Made by a program: the position numbers and the translations under genes. A stretch of DNA of 64,000 nt from Flagellimonas pacifica (GTDB lineage: Bacteria; Bacteroidota; Bacteroidia; Flavobacteriales; Flavobacteriaceae). The notes under the pieces were generated by a model. The model had not been told where the DNA came from, did not search any database, and saw nothing but the letters and a program-made list of their open reading frames with translations. Location of the stretch: contig NZ_OBEH01000001.1 of the NCBI RefSeq assembly GCF_900215465.1, positions 992,001 through 1,056,000 of the forward strand, given 5' to 3'. Position 1 is the stretch's first letter, and every line of letters begins with the position of its first letter. Positions 46,221 to 56,000 of the stretch are shown piece after piece.

Positions 46221-47537
46221 TTACGAGGCTGTAATTTTAGCATTTATTTCATCCAGTATTTTCTCAGAAACACTTTTGCCATAATGTTTTTCTGTCACCT
46301 GAACGCTGGAATGCCCGAGACCCGATGAAATTTTTCGGATGTCGATGCCCATATCCAAGCCTATGTTTGTCCATGTGTCTCTCAAAGTATAAGTAGTAAT
46401 CTTTTTATCGATTCCTGCAAGGGCTGCAATACGTTTGGCATACCTATTGAAAATTTTAACCTTTCCGTTGTTGACTTTATGCAGTTTCTCGGGTGTAGTG
46501 TTTGCTGGAATAATGGGAAAAAGATAATCTTCTGCGTTTTGTCCATTTAGATAATAGCTTATGATTTTGAGTGATTCTTCATTTTGAAGTACACTAAAGT
46601 AATCTCCCTCATAATGCGTCTTTTTACGGAAGTACTTAATGCGGTTATCCTCGAATTGAAATCTCTTGATAATTGCCATATCAAAATGGTTCATACCCAT
46701 GTTGTTGAACATAAAGAGCAAATAATTCCGGGTATGCCAAATAGGGGAATTAGACGCTAATTTTAATTTTCGGATAGCATTTATATCTTCCAAGCTAATA
46801 GGGGCGGGAGCATTTTCATGGCTTTGTTTTTTTATGCTTGACATGGGTTTATGATCTCTTAAATCCTGATAGGTCTTTCCCGCATCGTTCATTATGGCCT
46901 GCAAACTTCTAAGATGAATCGCTGGTGTATTTTTTGATTTGTAACGATTGCTCATATAGGCTTTAAAATCTTTCAGAAAACCATAGTCCATAGCCTTTAT
47001 TTCCATATCCAAATCCGTAAAACTATCCAATACTTTTAGTTTCTTGTCCTCCTTTTTGTAAAGGGTTTTAATCAAAACAGTATCATCCTGTCCTTTTAGG
47101 TTTTTTCGAAATTTAATCAAAGCTTTTAGGGCATCCTCGTAAGAGCTGGCCGTAGAGAAACGTTCTTCAAGCCGAAGCCGATTTAGATATATTGCCCCGT
47201 GGTTAAGGATTGAACGGGATGGTAATTTGTTAAAGAATATTCGTTCTATCTCGGATTTTAATTTTTTAATCTCCCACTTTCGTATTTCGCCCTCATGTTC
47301 TGCCAACCATAAATCAACTTCGGAATATATTTTTCGGACACGCTTTGTGTGCCTTACGGCGTTCATAATTCCCGTGATATTTCCAGTAAGAGGATCAAAT
47401 TGATTTTCCTTTAGATGTAAATTGAAAGAAATGTAGCGTGTTTTTCTGTTATGACTAATACGCAGTACCAACATGAATTTATTATCTTTAGTGGTGTTAG
47501 ATGAGCGTTTATCGAAGGTTAACTTAATTGTTGCCAT
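46221..47537 (-). CDS. Tyrosine integrase of element 1
   Basis: This 438-aa site-specific recombinase has an arm-binding domain (about 1-95, IKLTFDKRSSNTTKDNKFML), a SAM-like core-binding domain (about 110-210) and a catalytic domain. It shows TTYTLRDTW (Arg of box II, with Asp where His is usual), LGHSSVQVTEKHY and the final catalytic Tyr. At the box I position there is NNMGMNHFDMA, with Met where Arg is expected, as reported for the IntDOT group. It lies next to the right end and should insert the element into tRNA-Asn. Confidence 0.9.
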   Translation of the reverse strand: MATIKLTFDKRSSNTTKDNKFMLVLRISHNRKTRYISFNLHLKENQFDPLTGNITGIMNAVRHTKRVRKIYSEVDLWLAEHEGEIRKWEIKKLKSEIERIFFNKLPSRSILNHGAIYLNRLRLEERFSTASSYEDALKALIKFRKNLKGQDDTVLIKTLYKKEDKKLKVLDSFTDLDMEIKAMDYGFLKDFKAYMSNRYKSKNTPAIHLRSLQAIMNDAGKTYQDLRDHKPMSSIKKQSHENAPAPISLEDINAIRKLKLASNSPIWHTRNYLLFMFNNMGMNHFDMAIIKRFQFEDNRIKYFRKKTHYEGDYFSVLQNEESLKIISYYLNGQNAEDYLFPIIPANTTPEKLHKVNNGKVKIFNRYAKRIAALAGIDKKITTYTLRDTWTNIGLDMGIDIRKISSGLGHSSVQVTEKHYGKSVSEKILDEINAKITAS

Positions 47538-47552
47538 AATGAGGGAGGATTT

Positions 47553-47582
47553 TTTTCAGCGTGCTTTCAGCGTGCTTTTTTT
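47553..47582 (+). repeat. Arm-type repeat, right end of element 1
   Basis: Identical to the 30-base block at 23325-23354, with two TTTCAGCGTGC units, 15 bases upstream of the integrase start codon. Binding here could also control integrase expression. Confidence 0.7.
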
Positions 47583-47679
47583 GAATTGAGGTGGTTTATA
47601 TTGATATTAAAGATAAGTAAAAACCCTGTAAAATGGGTATTTAAGGACATATAAAACCATATAGAACCATAATTGAACC

Positions 47680-47724
47680 GACTGTTAATCAGAGGGTCCT
47701 TGGTTCGAGCCCAAGAGGGGGAGC
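47680..47724 (+). other. attR of element 1 / attL of element 2
   Basis: A 45-base copy of the tRNA-Asn 3' end from GACTGTTAATC to GGGGGAGC, with one T-to-C change at the end of the T-loop. It lacks the 5' half of the tRNA, so it is an attachment site and not a gene. Confidence 0.85.
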
Positions 47725-47736
47725 TATCAATAGTAA

Positions 47737-47771
47737 GGCTTCAGAGAGTTTTCACTCCTGAAGCCTTTTTT
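47737..47771 (+). terminator. Terminator inside left end of element 2
   Basis: GGCTTCAG (47737-47744) and CTGAAGCC (47758-47765) form a perfect 8-bp stem followed by six T. It would have ended the tRNA-Asn transcript before element 1 inserted. Confidence 0.75.
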
Positions 47772-47794
47772 ATTTGCACATAATTTGCACATAA
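47772..47794 (+). repeat. Arm-type repeat, left end of element 2
   Basis: ATTTGCACATA and ATTTGCACATA in tandem plus one A. The same 23 bases occur at 59743-59765 next to the element 2 integrase. Confidence 0.7.
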
Positions 47795-48086
47795 TCCATT
47801 TTATTTCTTGCATAATTTAATTTCGTACTATTTGGATGTGTTTGAAACCAAATTAGCAGGAAATAAGTATTTGATAGTCAATATTTTTATTGCTTTGTAA
47901 AGCTTTTGATTTTCAAAACTTCTGGAAGATAGTTACTTCCGATTGAAATATTTTGCTGCTCTAGATTAAACTAACTTGATTCTCTTTAAATAAGACCTCA
48001 TTTCATAATTTCTAAATTTAAATTGTTGATAACTCCAAAATCCCTCCATTTTTAGAAAAACGCAAATGGTAGCATTTGAATCGTTT

Positions 48087-48125
48087 TGAAACCAAATTTT
48101 ATTCACTAAATGATATTTGGTTTCA
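48087..48125. repeat. Long inverted repeat ahead of the excisionase-like gene
   Basis: TGAAACCAAAT (48087-48097) and ATTTGGTTTCA (48115-48125) are a perfect 11-bp pair with 17 bases between. TTTGAAACCAAAT also occurs at 47841-47853, paired with ATTTGG at 47830-47835. The set may be an operator or a recombination accessory site. Confidence 0.5.
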
Positions 48126-48287
48126 TTTATACTGATTTGGCACAAGTCATTGTATATCAAATATTTGTGTATAAAATTAGGGAATCGACTTTATCTTTTC
48201 CCGTCCTTCTTTTTACCTTTATACCAGGAATTTTCTAAAAGAAAGCAAAAGCGCTTTTGTTCATTTTTTAATCTAAAAAGAAACAAA

Positions 48288-48557
48288 ATGGACAATTTTT
48301 TAATACTCGAACGGCTCGACCGTTTGGAAAGACTGTTGATGGCCAATAAAGAGGTACTGACCTTTGAGGAAACCTGCGACTATACGGGTATATCCAGAAG
48401 CTATCTGTACAAACTTACCGCCGCTGGGCATATCCCGCACTCCAAACCCAACGGGAAACTGATTTTTTTCGAAAAGAAGAAAATCGTCGATTGGCTGCTC
48501 CAGAACGAACGGAAACCCATTCCTGAAATCGAAACTATAGCGGAACCTGTTCGTTAG
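48288..48557 (+). CDS. Excisionase-like helix-turn-helix protein
   Basis: From the ATG at 48288 this encodes 89 aa with an N-terminal coiled stretch (LERLDRLERLL), a helix-turn-helix (FEETCDYTGISRSYLYKL) and a wing (IPHSKPNGKLIFFEKKKIVDWL). This is the HTH_17/excisionase family common at the start of Bacteroidota mobile elements. It precedes the replication genes of element 2. Confidence 0.88.
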   Translation: MDNFLILERLDRLERLLMANKEVLTFEETCDYTGISRSYLYKLTAAGHIPHSKPNGKLIFFEKKKIVDWLLQNERKPIPEIETIAEPVR

Positions 48558-48632
48558 GTAATAACAATTCTAGGTTTTTATCAATTCACAGTACGCCTTT
48601 GGAATCACCTTTGGCTTCTAAAACCTTATCAT

Positions 48633-49838
48633 ATGAAATCAATTCCTTATTTAAGGGTGGGCACTTCGTACTACAAATTGGTACAGGCACCAACTATCGC
48701 CGGACATTTCAACGAGATCTTGGTCCATTGGAACATCGAGACCATTCGTCAGGACCATGGGAAGGATTATTTGAGCAAGGTGCCCAAGTACGATGGCTTT
48801 ACATGCATCCCGAGCCATTTGGGTTTCAAGCAGGAATACAAAGGGTTCTACAATACCTATTCCCCGTTACCGGCAATCCCCAAAGAAGGGGAATACCAAA
48901 CCTCATTGGAATTCATCGAACACATTTTTGGGAAGCACTATGAACTGGGGTTGGACTACCTGCAATTACTGTATACAAAACCGGTCCAGGTGCTGCCCAT
49001 TCTCTGTCTGGTCTCCAAGGAACGTTCAACGGGCAAGAGTACTTTTTTAAAGTGGTTGAAGGCCATCTTCGAAAACAACCTGACCTATCTGACCAATGAC
49101 AGTTTCAGCAGCCAGTTCAATGCGGACTGGGCCAACAAGCTTCTCATCTGTATCGACGAGGTACTGTTCAACAAGGAAGAGCTTACCGAGCGCATCAAGT
49201 ACCTGAGCACTACCAATATCAACAAATTGGAGGCCAAGGGAAAGGACAAGCGGGAAGTGGAGTTCTTCGGAAAGTTCGTTCTCTGTAGCAACAATGAGGA
49301 CAATTTTATCAAGATAGACGGGAACGAGACCCGGTTTTGGGTACTGAAGATACCAACGCTCAAAAAAGAGAAAACGGATTTCCTCCAACAACTGGTATCC
49401 GAAATACCAGCTTTCCTGTACTATCTGCAAAAACGACGATTATCGTCCGAACAAACCACCAGAATGTGGTTTACCCCAAAACAGATTAGAACAGCCGCGT
49501 TAAAAAAGTTGGTGCAGAACAACCGTAATAGGGTTGAAAAGGAACTGGCCAGTATCCTGTTCAGTGTCATGGAAAAGTTCGAAATGAAGGAAATACATCT
49601 CTGTCCCATAGATGCGCTGCACCTGCTGAACAAGACACGTGTCAAGACCGACCTGACCCAATTGCGGAAATTGCTGAAGAACGATTGGAAACTCGTCAAC
49701 CAGGACAACTCCAACAAATACCAAAAAGTGACCATTTGGAGCGATGGAGATATCCACATGACCGATGCCAAGGGAAGGTACTTTACGGTGGAAAAGGACT
49801 TTTTGACCAAAAATTTTGATGATACGATGACGGAATAG
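48633..49838 (+). CDS. SF3-type helicase / primase-associated ATPase
   Basis: The 401-aa protein has Walker A in LVSKERSTGKSTFLKWL near residue 130 and Walker B in KLLICIDEVLFNKEEL near residue 170. Then comes LCSNNEDNFIKIDGNETRFWVL, the sensor region of superfamily 3 and P4-type primase-helicases. The C-terminus is a winged-helix-like region. It should unwind DNA during replication of the excised element, working with the primase encoded 200 bases downstream. Confidence 0.85.
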   Translation: MKSIPYLRVGTSYYKLVQAPTIAGHFNEILVHWNIETIRQDHGKDYLSKVPKYDGFTCIPSHLGFKQEYKGFYNTYSPLPAIPKEGEYQTSLEFIEHIFGKHYELGLDYLQLLYTKPVQVLPILCLVSKERSTGKSTFLKWLKAIFENNLTYLTNDSFSSQFNADWANKLLICIDEVLFNKEELTERIKYLSTTNINKLEAKGKDKREVEFFGKFVLCSNNEDNFIKIDGNETRFWVLKIPTLKKEKTDFLQQLVSEIPAFLYYLQKRRLSSEQTTRMWFTPKQIRTAALKKLVQNNRNRVEKELASILFSVMEKFEMKEIHLCPIDALHLLNKTRVKTDLTQLRKLLKNDWKLVNQDNSNKYQKVTIWSDGDIHMTDAKGRYFTVEKDFLTKNFDDTMTE

Positions 49839-49867
49839 CACGGGGCCAATGTTCATGGGGTCCGAGG

Positions 49868-50020
49868 CTGTCATCATTCTGTCATCATTCTGTCATCAAA
49901 AAAAATAATGATGACGGAAAACACTTTGAAAAAACGAAGAACGATGACGCGATGACGAAACGATGACAGGGAAAACCTAATACCGTAGGGGCCTTAGAAG
50001 GTGTTGTCATCATATCATCA
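49868..50020. repeat. Iteron-like GTCATC/GATGAC cluster, candidate replication origin
   Basis: Four GTCATC copies (starting 49870, 49881, 49892 and 50005), the first three spaced 11 bases apart in CTGTCATCATT repeats, face four GATGAC copies (49910, 49943, 49951, 49962). The cluster fills the gap between the helicase and primase genes. Regular one-helical-turn spacing is typical of initiator binding sites. Confidence 0.5.
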
Positions 50021-50045
50021 AAAAAAAGGTAAAACCATTCGGCTT

Positions 50046-51002
50046 ATGAAAAAAGAAAGAACAAACAGGTTAACGTGTGAAAGAGCCCGAGCTTTTCCCA
50101 TCGAAAAAGCGCTGGCAAAACTCGGGCACTTTCCGACCAGATCGACCGAAAAAGAAGCTTGGTTCCTGAGCCCGTTCCGCTCAGAAACCCAAGCCTCTTT
50201 CAAGGTGTCCAAGAAACTGAACAGATGGTACGACCATGGAGCGGGAAAAGGCGGTAATGTAATCGACCTAATATGCCAAATCAACAAATCTTCCGTTAGC
50301 GAAACCTTAAGGTTCTTGGAACAGGGCCAGACCTCTTTCTCTTTTCAACAGCAGCACCCAGTTAGAATCCAGAAGAATACAGGGCTAGAAATTCTCCATG
50401 CACGTCCTATCCGACATTACGGTCTTTTAAACTATCTTTTTGAACGGAAAATTTCCATTTCTACGGCATCGACCATTTGTAGGGAGGTCCATTATCTACA
50501 TAAGGGACGACGCTATTTCGCCATAGGATTGAAGAACGATTCCGGTGGATGGGAACTACGGAACAGATATTACAAGAATTCCAGCTCGCCCAAGGATATC
50601 ACCCACATCAAAAATGGAAACGGAAAACTCATCGTTACAGAAGGCATGTTCGATCTATTATCCATTTTGGAATTTAATAAAGAAATAGAAACCGAATATG
50701 ATTTTCTGGTCCTGAACTCTACGGCATTGGTCAAAAAAGCGATTAAGCTAATGGACCCTTACGACCGAATCGACCTTTATCTGGACAATGATTCGACCGG
50801 TAAAGCAACGACTCAAAACTTGCTGGCCCATTCCAATAACTGTTTGGACAAATCAAGTTTATACGAGGGGTATAGGGACATGAACGTATGGTTGATTTTT
50901 AAGGCTAAAAATGGATTTGGTCAGGAAGCGCAAGATGTGTTTTTGTTGCCACAAAAACGATCTTGCTTTTCTCCCGATGGTCGCAAAGTAAAAAGAAGAT
51001 GA
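50046..51002 (+). CDS. Toprim-domain DNA primase
   Basis: From the ATG at 50046 this encodes 318 aa. The N-terminal part follows the CHC2 primase zinc-finger layout (FLSPFRSETQASFKVSKKLN ... GKGGNVIDLI), but the zinc-binding Cys residues are replaced. The toprim domain is intact: KLIVTEGMFDLLSIL near residue 205 and DLYLDNDSTGKAT near residue 245. It should prime replication of element 2. The end overlaps mobC by four bases. Confidence 0.85.
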   Translation: MKKERTNRLTCERARAFPIEKALAKLGHFPTRSTEKEAWFLSPFRSETQASFKVSKKLNRWYDHGAGKGGNVIDLICQINKSSVSETLRFLEQGQTSFSFQQQHPVRIQKNTGLEILHARPIRHYGLLNYLFERKISISTASTICREVHYLHKGRRYFAIGLKNDSGGWELRNRYYKNSSSPKDITHIKNGNGKLIVTEGMFDLLSILEFNKEIETEYDFLVLNSTALVKKAIKLMDPYDRIDLYLDNDSTGKATTQNLLAHSNNCLDKSSLYEGYRDMNVWLIFKAKNGFGQEAQDVFLLPQKRSCFSPDGRKVKRR

Positions 51003-51304
51003 AGAAAACCTACGTTAAATTCAGGTGCTCCATCTACGAGAAGAAGCTGCTCAAAAAAAGGGCGGAACGGGCGGGAATTTCCCTCTCCGAATATTGCCGC
51101 AGTTCGGCTTTTGGAAATTCGGTCATCGAACGTTTGACCGAAGAACAATTGGCCCACTATAGAATGCTGGTGAAGTACAAGGGGAATTTTACGCGCATCG
51201 GCAACATGTTCAAGAAACACAACCCGAAACTGGCCAGTGAAGTCGAGACCTTGGCAGCGGAAATAAGAAAACACCTCTATAATTTCAAAAGAACAAAGAA
51301 ATGA
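50999..51304 (+). CDS. mobC: MobC-like mobilization protein of element 2
   Basis: From the ATG at 50999 this encodes 101 aa with a ribbon-helix-helix start (MKKTYVKFRCSIYEKKLL, AGISLSEYCRSSAFG) and a C-terminal stretch containing GNFTRIGNMFKKHN. It overlaps both the primase and the relaxase genes, so replication and mobilization genes form a single transcript. It is not closely similar by eye to the MobC of element 1. Confidence 0.85.
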   Translation: MKKTYVKFRCSIYEKKLLKKRAERAGISLSEYCRSSAFGNSVIERLTEEQLAHYRMLVKYKGNFTRIGNMFKKHNPKLASEVETLAAEIRKHLYNFKRTKK

Positions 51305-52170
51305 TAGGAAAAGGGACATCCATAGCACACACCGGGACAAGTATCGATTACGGTTGGAACCAGGAGAAGGGTGCCGAGGTGGTCCTCAGTCAACACCTGG
51401 CAGGGGAAAACCCCAAAGAGATCACCGAAGAGTTCAGGCTGGTCCAGGAGGAGAACACGCGTTGCCAAAAGAACACCCTGAGTTTTATCCTTAGCCCGAC
51501 CCGGGAGGACGGTAGGAATTTGACCAAAGCACAACTAAGGGAAATGACCCAACGGTTCATAAAAGAAATGCAGCTGAAGGAACGACAGGCCATCGCCTTC
51601 GTACACAGGGACAAGGCACATACTCACGTGCATCTGTACGTGAACCGTATCGGTTTCGACGGCAGGACCTATAACGACAGCTTTATCGGAAAGCGCAGCC
51701 AACTGGCGGCGGAGAGCGTGGCCAAGGAAATGGGGCTGACCACGGTCAAGGAGGTACAACTGGAAAAGGAACAGGATTCCATAAAGGTCCGGCTGGAAAT
51801 AAATGACATCCATCATAAAGTAATGGAAAGCGATAGACCAAGAACATTGGACTCCTACATCAAGGCCATGCAAGAAAGGAACGTGGAAGTCATCCCGACA
51901 ATAAACCGGGCCAATAAGTTACAGGGATTCCGGTTCCAATATGAAGGCCATAATTTCAAGGCAAGCGAGGTACACCGTTCCATGTCCGGGGGAAGGATAA
52001 TGGCGCAACTTTCCCGGAACAAAGGGATTGCCAAACCAAAAGAAATCGGAAAATCGGTCCAATTACTAGGGAAAACGGTGGAACAGGGTACCAACCTCGC
52101 AACGGGCATCGCCAAGAACATCATCAAGAAAACCATAAAAAAGGCCATCGACACGGGAATCGGAATTTAA
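51301..52170 (+). CDS. mobB: Relaxase (MobB-type) of element 2
   Basis: The 289-aa relaxase starts MIGKGTSIAHTGTSIDYGWN and has the three-His motif in FVHRDKAHTHVHLYVNRIG near residue 110. It then has YNDSFIGKRSQLAAESVAKEMGL. It is much shorter than the 768-aa relaxase of element 1 and has hardly any C-terminal extension. It should nick at an oriT not located here with confidence; the iteron cluster and the spacer before the primase are the nearest structured DNA. Confidence 0.88.
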   Translation: MIGKGTSIAHTGTSIDYGWNQEKGAEVVLSQHLAGENPKEITEEFRLVQEENTRCQKNTLSFILSPTREDGRNLTKAQLREMTQRFIKEMQLKERQAIAFVHRDKAHTHVHLYVNRIGFDGRTYNDSFIGKRSQLAAESVAKEMGLTTVKEVQLEKEQDSIKVRLEINDIHHKVMESDRPRTLDSYIKAMQERNVEVIPTINRANKLQGFRFQYEGHNFKASEVHRSMSGGRIMAQLSRNKGIAKPKEIGKSVQLLGKTVEQGTNLATGIAKNIIKKTIKKAIDTGIGI

Positions 52171-52181
52171 AACCGAAAATT

Positions 52182-52655
52182 ATGGGATATAAAAAACTGG
52201 ACGAGGTAATGGAACTGCTCACCGACGAGCTGGACGGGTTCAACAAGTCCATCGTTAGATTGGAACGGTTGACCCAAAATATGGACAACATCAAAGTAAT
52301 ACCTGATACTACGGAAATTGAAAGTTTGCTCCGAGAGCATTTGAATTCCGAGAAAGCGAATAATTCAAAGCTTCAGGAGTCGGTTCAAGGCATTAGGCAT
52401 CAGATTTTAAAAGCAAGATTGGTTCCAAAGATACAGTTGTGGATTCATTACTCGATTTGGTTCATATCCTTGGTTGTCATAGGGTATCTGGCCTTAGAAG
52501 TCTCTGCAATTGGGGAAATTCAAGAAAAGGCATTTGCGAAGGGAGAGCAAGAAGTAATTTCAAACCTGAGAGGATATTTTGACCAAAACCCAGGGCACTA
52601 CAAATCCTATCAAAAATGGTTAAGGGAAAAAGATAGTGTTCCAGACCAAAATTAG
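52182..52655 (+). CDS. Mobilization-linked membrane protein
   Basis: The 157-aa protein has an N-terminal coiled coil (about 5-75) and one transmembrane helix (about 88-108, IHYSIWFISLVVIGYLAL), then a short charged tail. It follows the relaxase gene by 11 bases. Similar small coiled-coil membrane proteins often end mob operons in Bacteroidota; the role is unknown. Confidence 0.7.
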   Translation: MGYKKLDEVMELLTDELDGFNKSIVRLERLTQNMDNIKVIPDTTEIESLLREHLNSEKANNSKLQESVQGIRHQILKARLVPKIQLWIHYSIWFISLVVIGYLALEVSAIGEIQEKAFAKGEQEVISNLRGYFDQNPGHYKSYQKWLREKDSVPDQN

Positions 52656-53001
52656 GTTGCGCCCTATGGAATTTTTGCTCTACGCTTATCTGCCCGAACA
52701 CTACAAAAATTCCACAGGATCCACGCGCAAAGTTTGGGGTAAGTATTTGGGACGAAATGTGCAAAAAGGACAGTCTTTAATTGTCTCAAAAAAAGTTGGT
52801 TTTTCGGAACTCTTCTGAGCAAAAGCGAGTTTTTGGTTGAATTACATTGGTTTTTGTCCTTATCAAAATAGATTCTTAGGTGATGCTTACAACACAAAAT
52901 TAAAGCCACACAACAAAAATCATATGGATTACAACATAGGTAATATTATTCTTACTTAGTTCAATAGGTTTGTGTTCTTAACCAGTAATAAAATTACTAA
53001 A
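52656..53001. other. Intergenic stretch before the adhesin gene
   Basis: No credible gene is seen in these 346 bases. TAGGTTTG at 52965-52972 matches the -7 pattern TAnnTTTG and is 30 bases before the adhesin start codon, so this is its likely promoter, although a clear -33 TTTG is lacking. Confidence 0.45.
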
Positions 53002-56000
53002 ATGAGCATAAAAACCAACCTAGCCTTTGCAACTCTGATTTTTGGTTTATTTGTCGTACGGGCGCAAACGATTCAAGTTTCCGGCGACGGTCAATCCATA
53101 GGTGTTGAAGCAACTATATCTACAGTTATAGCACCCAATTTGACAATTACCTCGAGTACCGATATTACCAATTTTACTGTTTCCATAACTAACTCTTTTA
53201 CTGCGACAGACCAGCTTGGTTACAACGGTACATTACCTTTAGGAGTGACAACAAGTGGCTGGAACAGTAATACGCGGTCGATAGTCTTCAAAGGAACTTT
53301 ATCTGCATCAGAATGGCAGTCATTTCTCAGGACGGTGACGATGACCTCAGGCCCAATTTGTTCGCCAGAAACGCGGCAGGTCACCTTTGTTGCGGAAGAA
53401 ACTTTCTATAATCCCTTGAACGACCATTTTTATAGAGTCACAGATACACAAACTTCATGGACAGCAACAAAGGCGGCCGCCTCTTCACTTTCATTTTTTG
53501 GTAGGGAGGCTTATTTGGTGACGCTCACCTCTAACGCTGAGAATATTTTTGTCACTAGAATTGTTGGTCAAAATTCTTGGATGGGAGCTTCGGACGACCA
53601 TAACCAGATTAACGAAGCATTGGGATATAATCTATTTGCGGATACAAATGCTTCTGAAGGAAAATTTTATTGGGTTACGGGCCCAGAAAGGGGTACTCAG
53701 ATTACTACGGATAATGGTAACGGAAATGGAGTTCCCGGAGTATACCAAAACTGGCGGTCCGGCGAGCCAAACGATTACAATAATGGAAATCCTGGAGAGT
53801 CTTTCGGTCATGTATATTCCAGTGCCGGCGATTGGAACGATTTTCCAGATAGTTCTAGTATTTTTGGAATAATAGAGTTTGGCGATATGCCAAACGACCA
53901 ATTAAGTGCAACTCCTTTCTTTACAAAAGATATCACAATTAATGGAGCACCAGGCGGCAATATAAGCGGTGGAGAGGTGTCTGTATGCTCTGGCACCAAC
54001 AGTACTACGCTGACACTGAATGGCCTAAGTGGTTCGGTAGTCCGTTGGGAGAGTTCGGATAATAACTTCATCGACAACCCAACAGTTATTAGTAATACAA
54101 CGACAACATTAACGGTCAATAATATTTCCACAACAACATATTACAGGGCAATCGTGAATACGAATGCCCCGACAAATTGTAGTAATCTGACCACTTCCAG
54201 TACGCCAATTTTTGTAAGGGAAGCGGATGCCGGAAATGTATTGGCCCAAAATACCACTATTTGCGCTGGATCCAATGTTGAACTCTTCGTTTCTGGGCAA
54301 CAAGGTGATGTTCAAAAATGGCAACGTTCAGACGACAATTCAAATTGGGTGGATATTGCCAATACTACAACTACCTTAGAAGAAACTATTCCTACAACGG
54401 GTTCTTGGTACTATCGTGTCATTACGGAAATATCCGAGTGTGGAACATCAGCTATATCCGATTCGAAAGAAATCAATGTTGTTTCAGGCACCCCACCCGT
54501 TGGAGGTCAAGTAAGTTCTGGCATACATGACTCAACAAGTAATTCCGGAACCTTAACGTTGACTGGACATACGGGAACAGTTGAGAAATGGCAACAATCG
54601 ACCGATAATGGTATAATTTGGTCTGACATAGTTAATTCCAACAGTACATATACATATTCCAATTTAGTCGAAACCACCCTTTTTCGAGCGGTCATTGTAA
54701 ATGGTAGTTGTGGTACTGCCAATAGCGATACTGGATCGGTAACAATAGATACTGAGGCACCCTCCGGATATGCTGTAGTCATTGACCAAAATCCTATTGA
54801 TTCTGTAAACGAAACGAACGTATCCTTTACTTTTTCCGGAGCAGAAATCGGAATAACATACAATTACAGCCTTACTAGCGATTCAGGCGGAACTCCTGTC
54901 ACTGGAACGGGAACCATTACAACCGCTACCGATCAGATAACAGGATTGGACCTGAGTGGTTTGGGAGATGGATTAATTACTCTTTCCGTTACCCTAACAG
55001 ATGCAGCCGGAAACATAGGTGATGCCTCAACAGATACAAAAACAAAGGATACTACAGCTCCCTTTGGATACTCCGTAGTAATTGACCAAGACCCAATCGA
55101 TACTACTAACGAAACCGTTGCATCATTCACTTTTTCTGGAGCCGAAGTCGGGACAACTTACAACTATGTGTTTACTAGCAATGGAGGTGGAACCTCTGTT
55201 TTGGGCAGTGGAACAATTGTCACTGCTAGCGATCAAATTAGCGATGTAGACCTAAGCGGTTTAAGTGATGGCATAGTAACATTAGCGGTGACATTAACGG
55301 ATACCGTTGGAAATGAAGGAAGCTCATCTACGGATACCGCAACCAAAGAAACTGATGGCGATGATGATGGTATCAAAGACAACATGGACAATTGTCCAAC
55401 TATTGCCAATGCGGACCAACTTAATACGGATGGAGATGGTGAGGGAGATGTTTGTGATGTTGATGACGATGATGACGGAACGCCAGATACAGATGATGAC
55501 TTTCCGTTGGATGAAAACGAGGACACCGATACCGATGGTGACGGAACAGGCGATAATGCGGATACCGATGACGACAACGACGGTACTCCAGATGCGGATG
55601 ACGACTTCCCGTTGGATGAAAACGAGGACACCGATACAGATGCCGACGGCACGGGAGACAATGCAGATACCGACGACGATAACGACGGTACTCCAGATGC
55701 GGATGACGACTTCCCTTTGGATGATGAAGAAGATACCGATACCGATGGTGACGGAACAGGCGATAATGCGGATACCGATGACGATAATGACGGAACGCCA
55801 GATACGGATGACGACTTCCCATTAGATGAGAACGAGGATACCGACACCGACGGCGATGGAACAGGGGACAACGAAGATACCGATGACGACAACGACGGTA
55901 CTCCAGATACGGACGACGACTTCCCTTTTGACGAAAACGAAGATACCGACACCGACGGCGATGGAACAGGGGACAACGAAGATACCGATGACGATAATGA

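Larger units (their letters stand above)
23236..47724. mobile_element. Integrative mobilizable element 1 (defence island)
   Basis: The element is bounded by the tRNA-Asn 3' end (23236-23280) and a 45-base copy with one mismatch (47680-47724). Identical 30-base blocks, each with two TTTCAGCGTGC units, lie inside both ends (23325-23354 and 47553-47582). It encodes an integrase next to the right end, an excisionase-like protein, MobC and a relaxase, plus an eight-gene defence operon. No type IV secretion or coupling protein is present, so transfer would need a helper. Confidence 0.85.
47583..48287. other. Junction of elements 1 and 2
   Basis: This gene-free stretch holds the shared att site (47680-47724), a terminator (47737-47771), the left arm repeat of element 2 (47772-47794) and TTTGAAACCAAAT repeats (47841-47853 and 48085-48097). 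A short minus-strand frame at 47966-48160 has no recognisable protein character. Confidence 0.6.

Noticed and set aside
47680..47724. Second tRNA-Asn gene
   Set aside because: Only the anticodon-loop-to-3' part is present; the acceptor 5' strand and D arm are missing, so it is an attachment site.
47966..48160. 64-codon minus-strand frame at the left end of element 2
   Set aside because: No protein-like features, and it overlaps the inverted repeat region; likely chance.
49868..50020. CRISPR-like array
   Set aside because: The repeats are six to eleven bases, in both orientations, with no unique 30-base spacers and no cas genes; iterons fit better.
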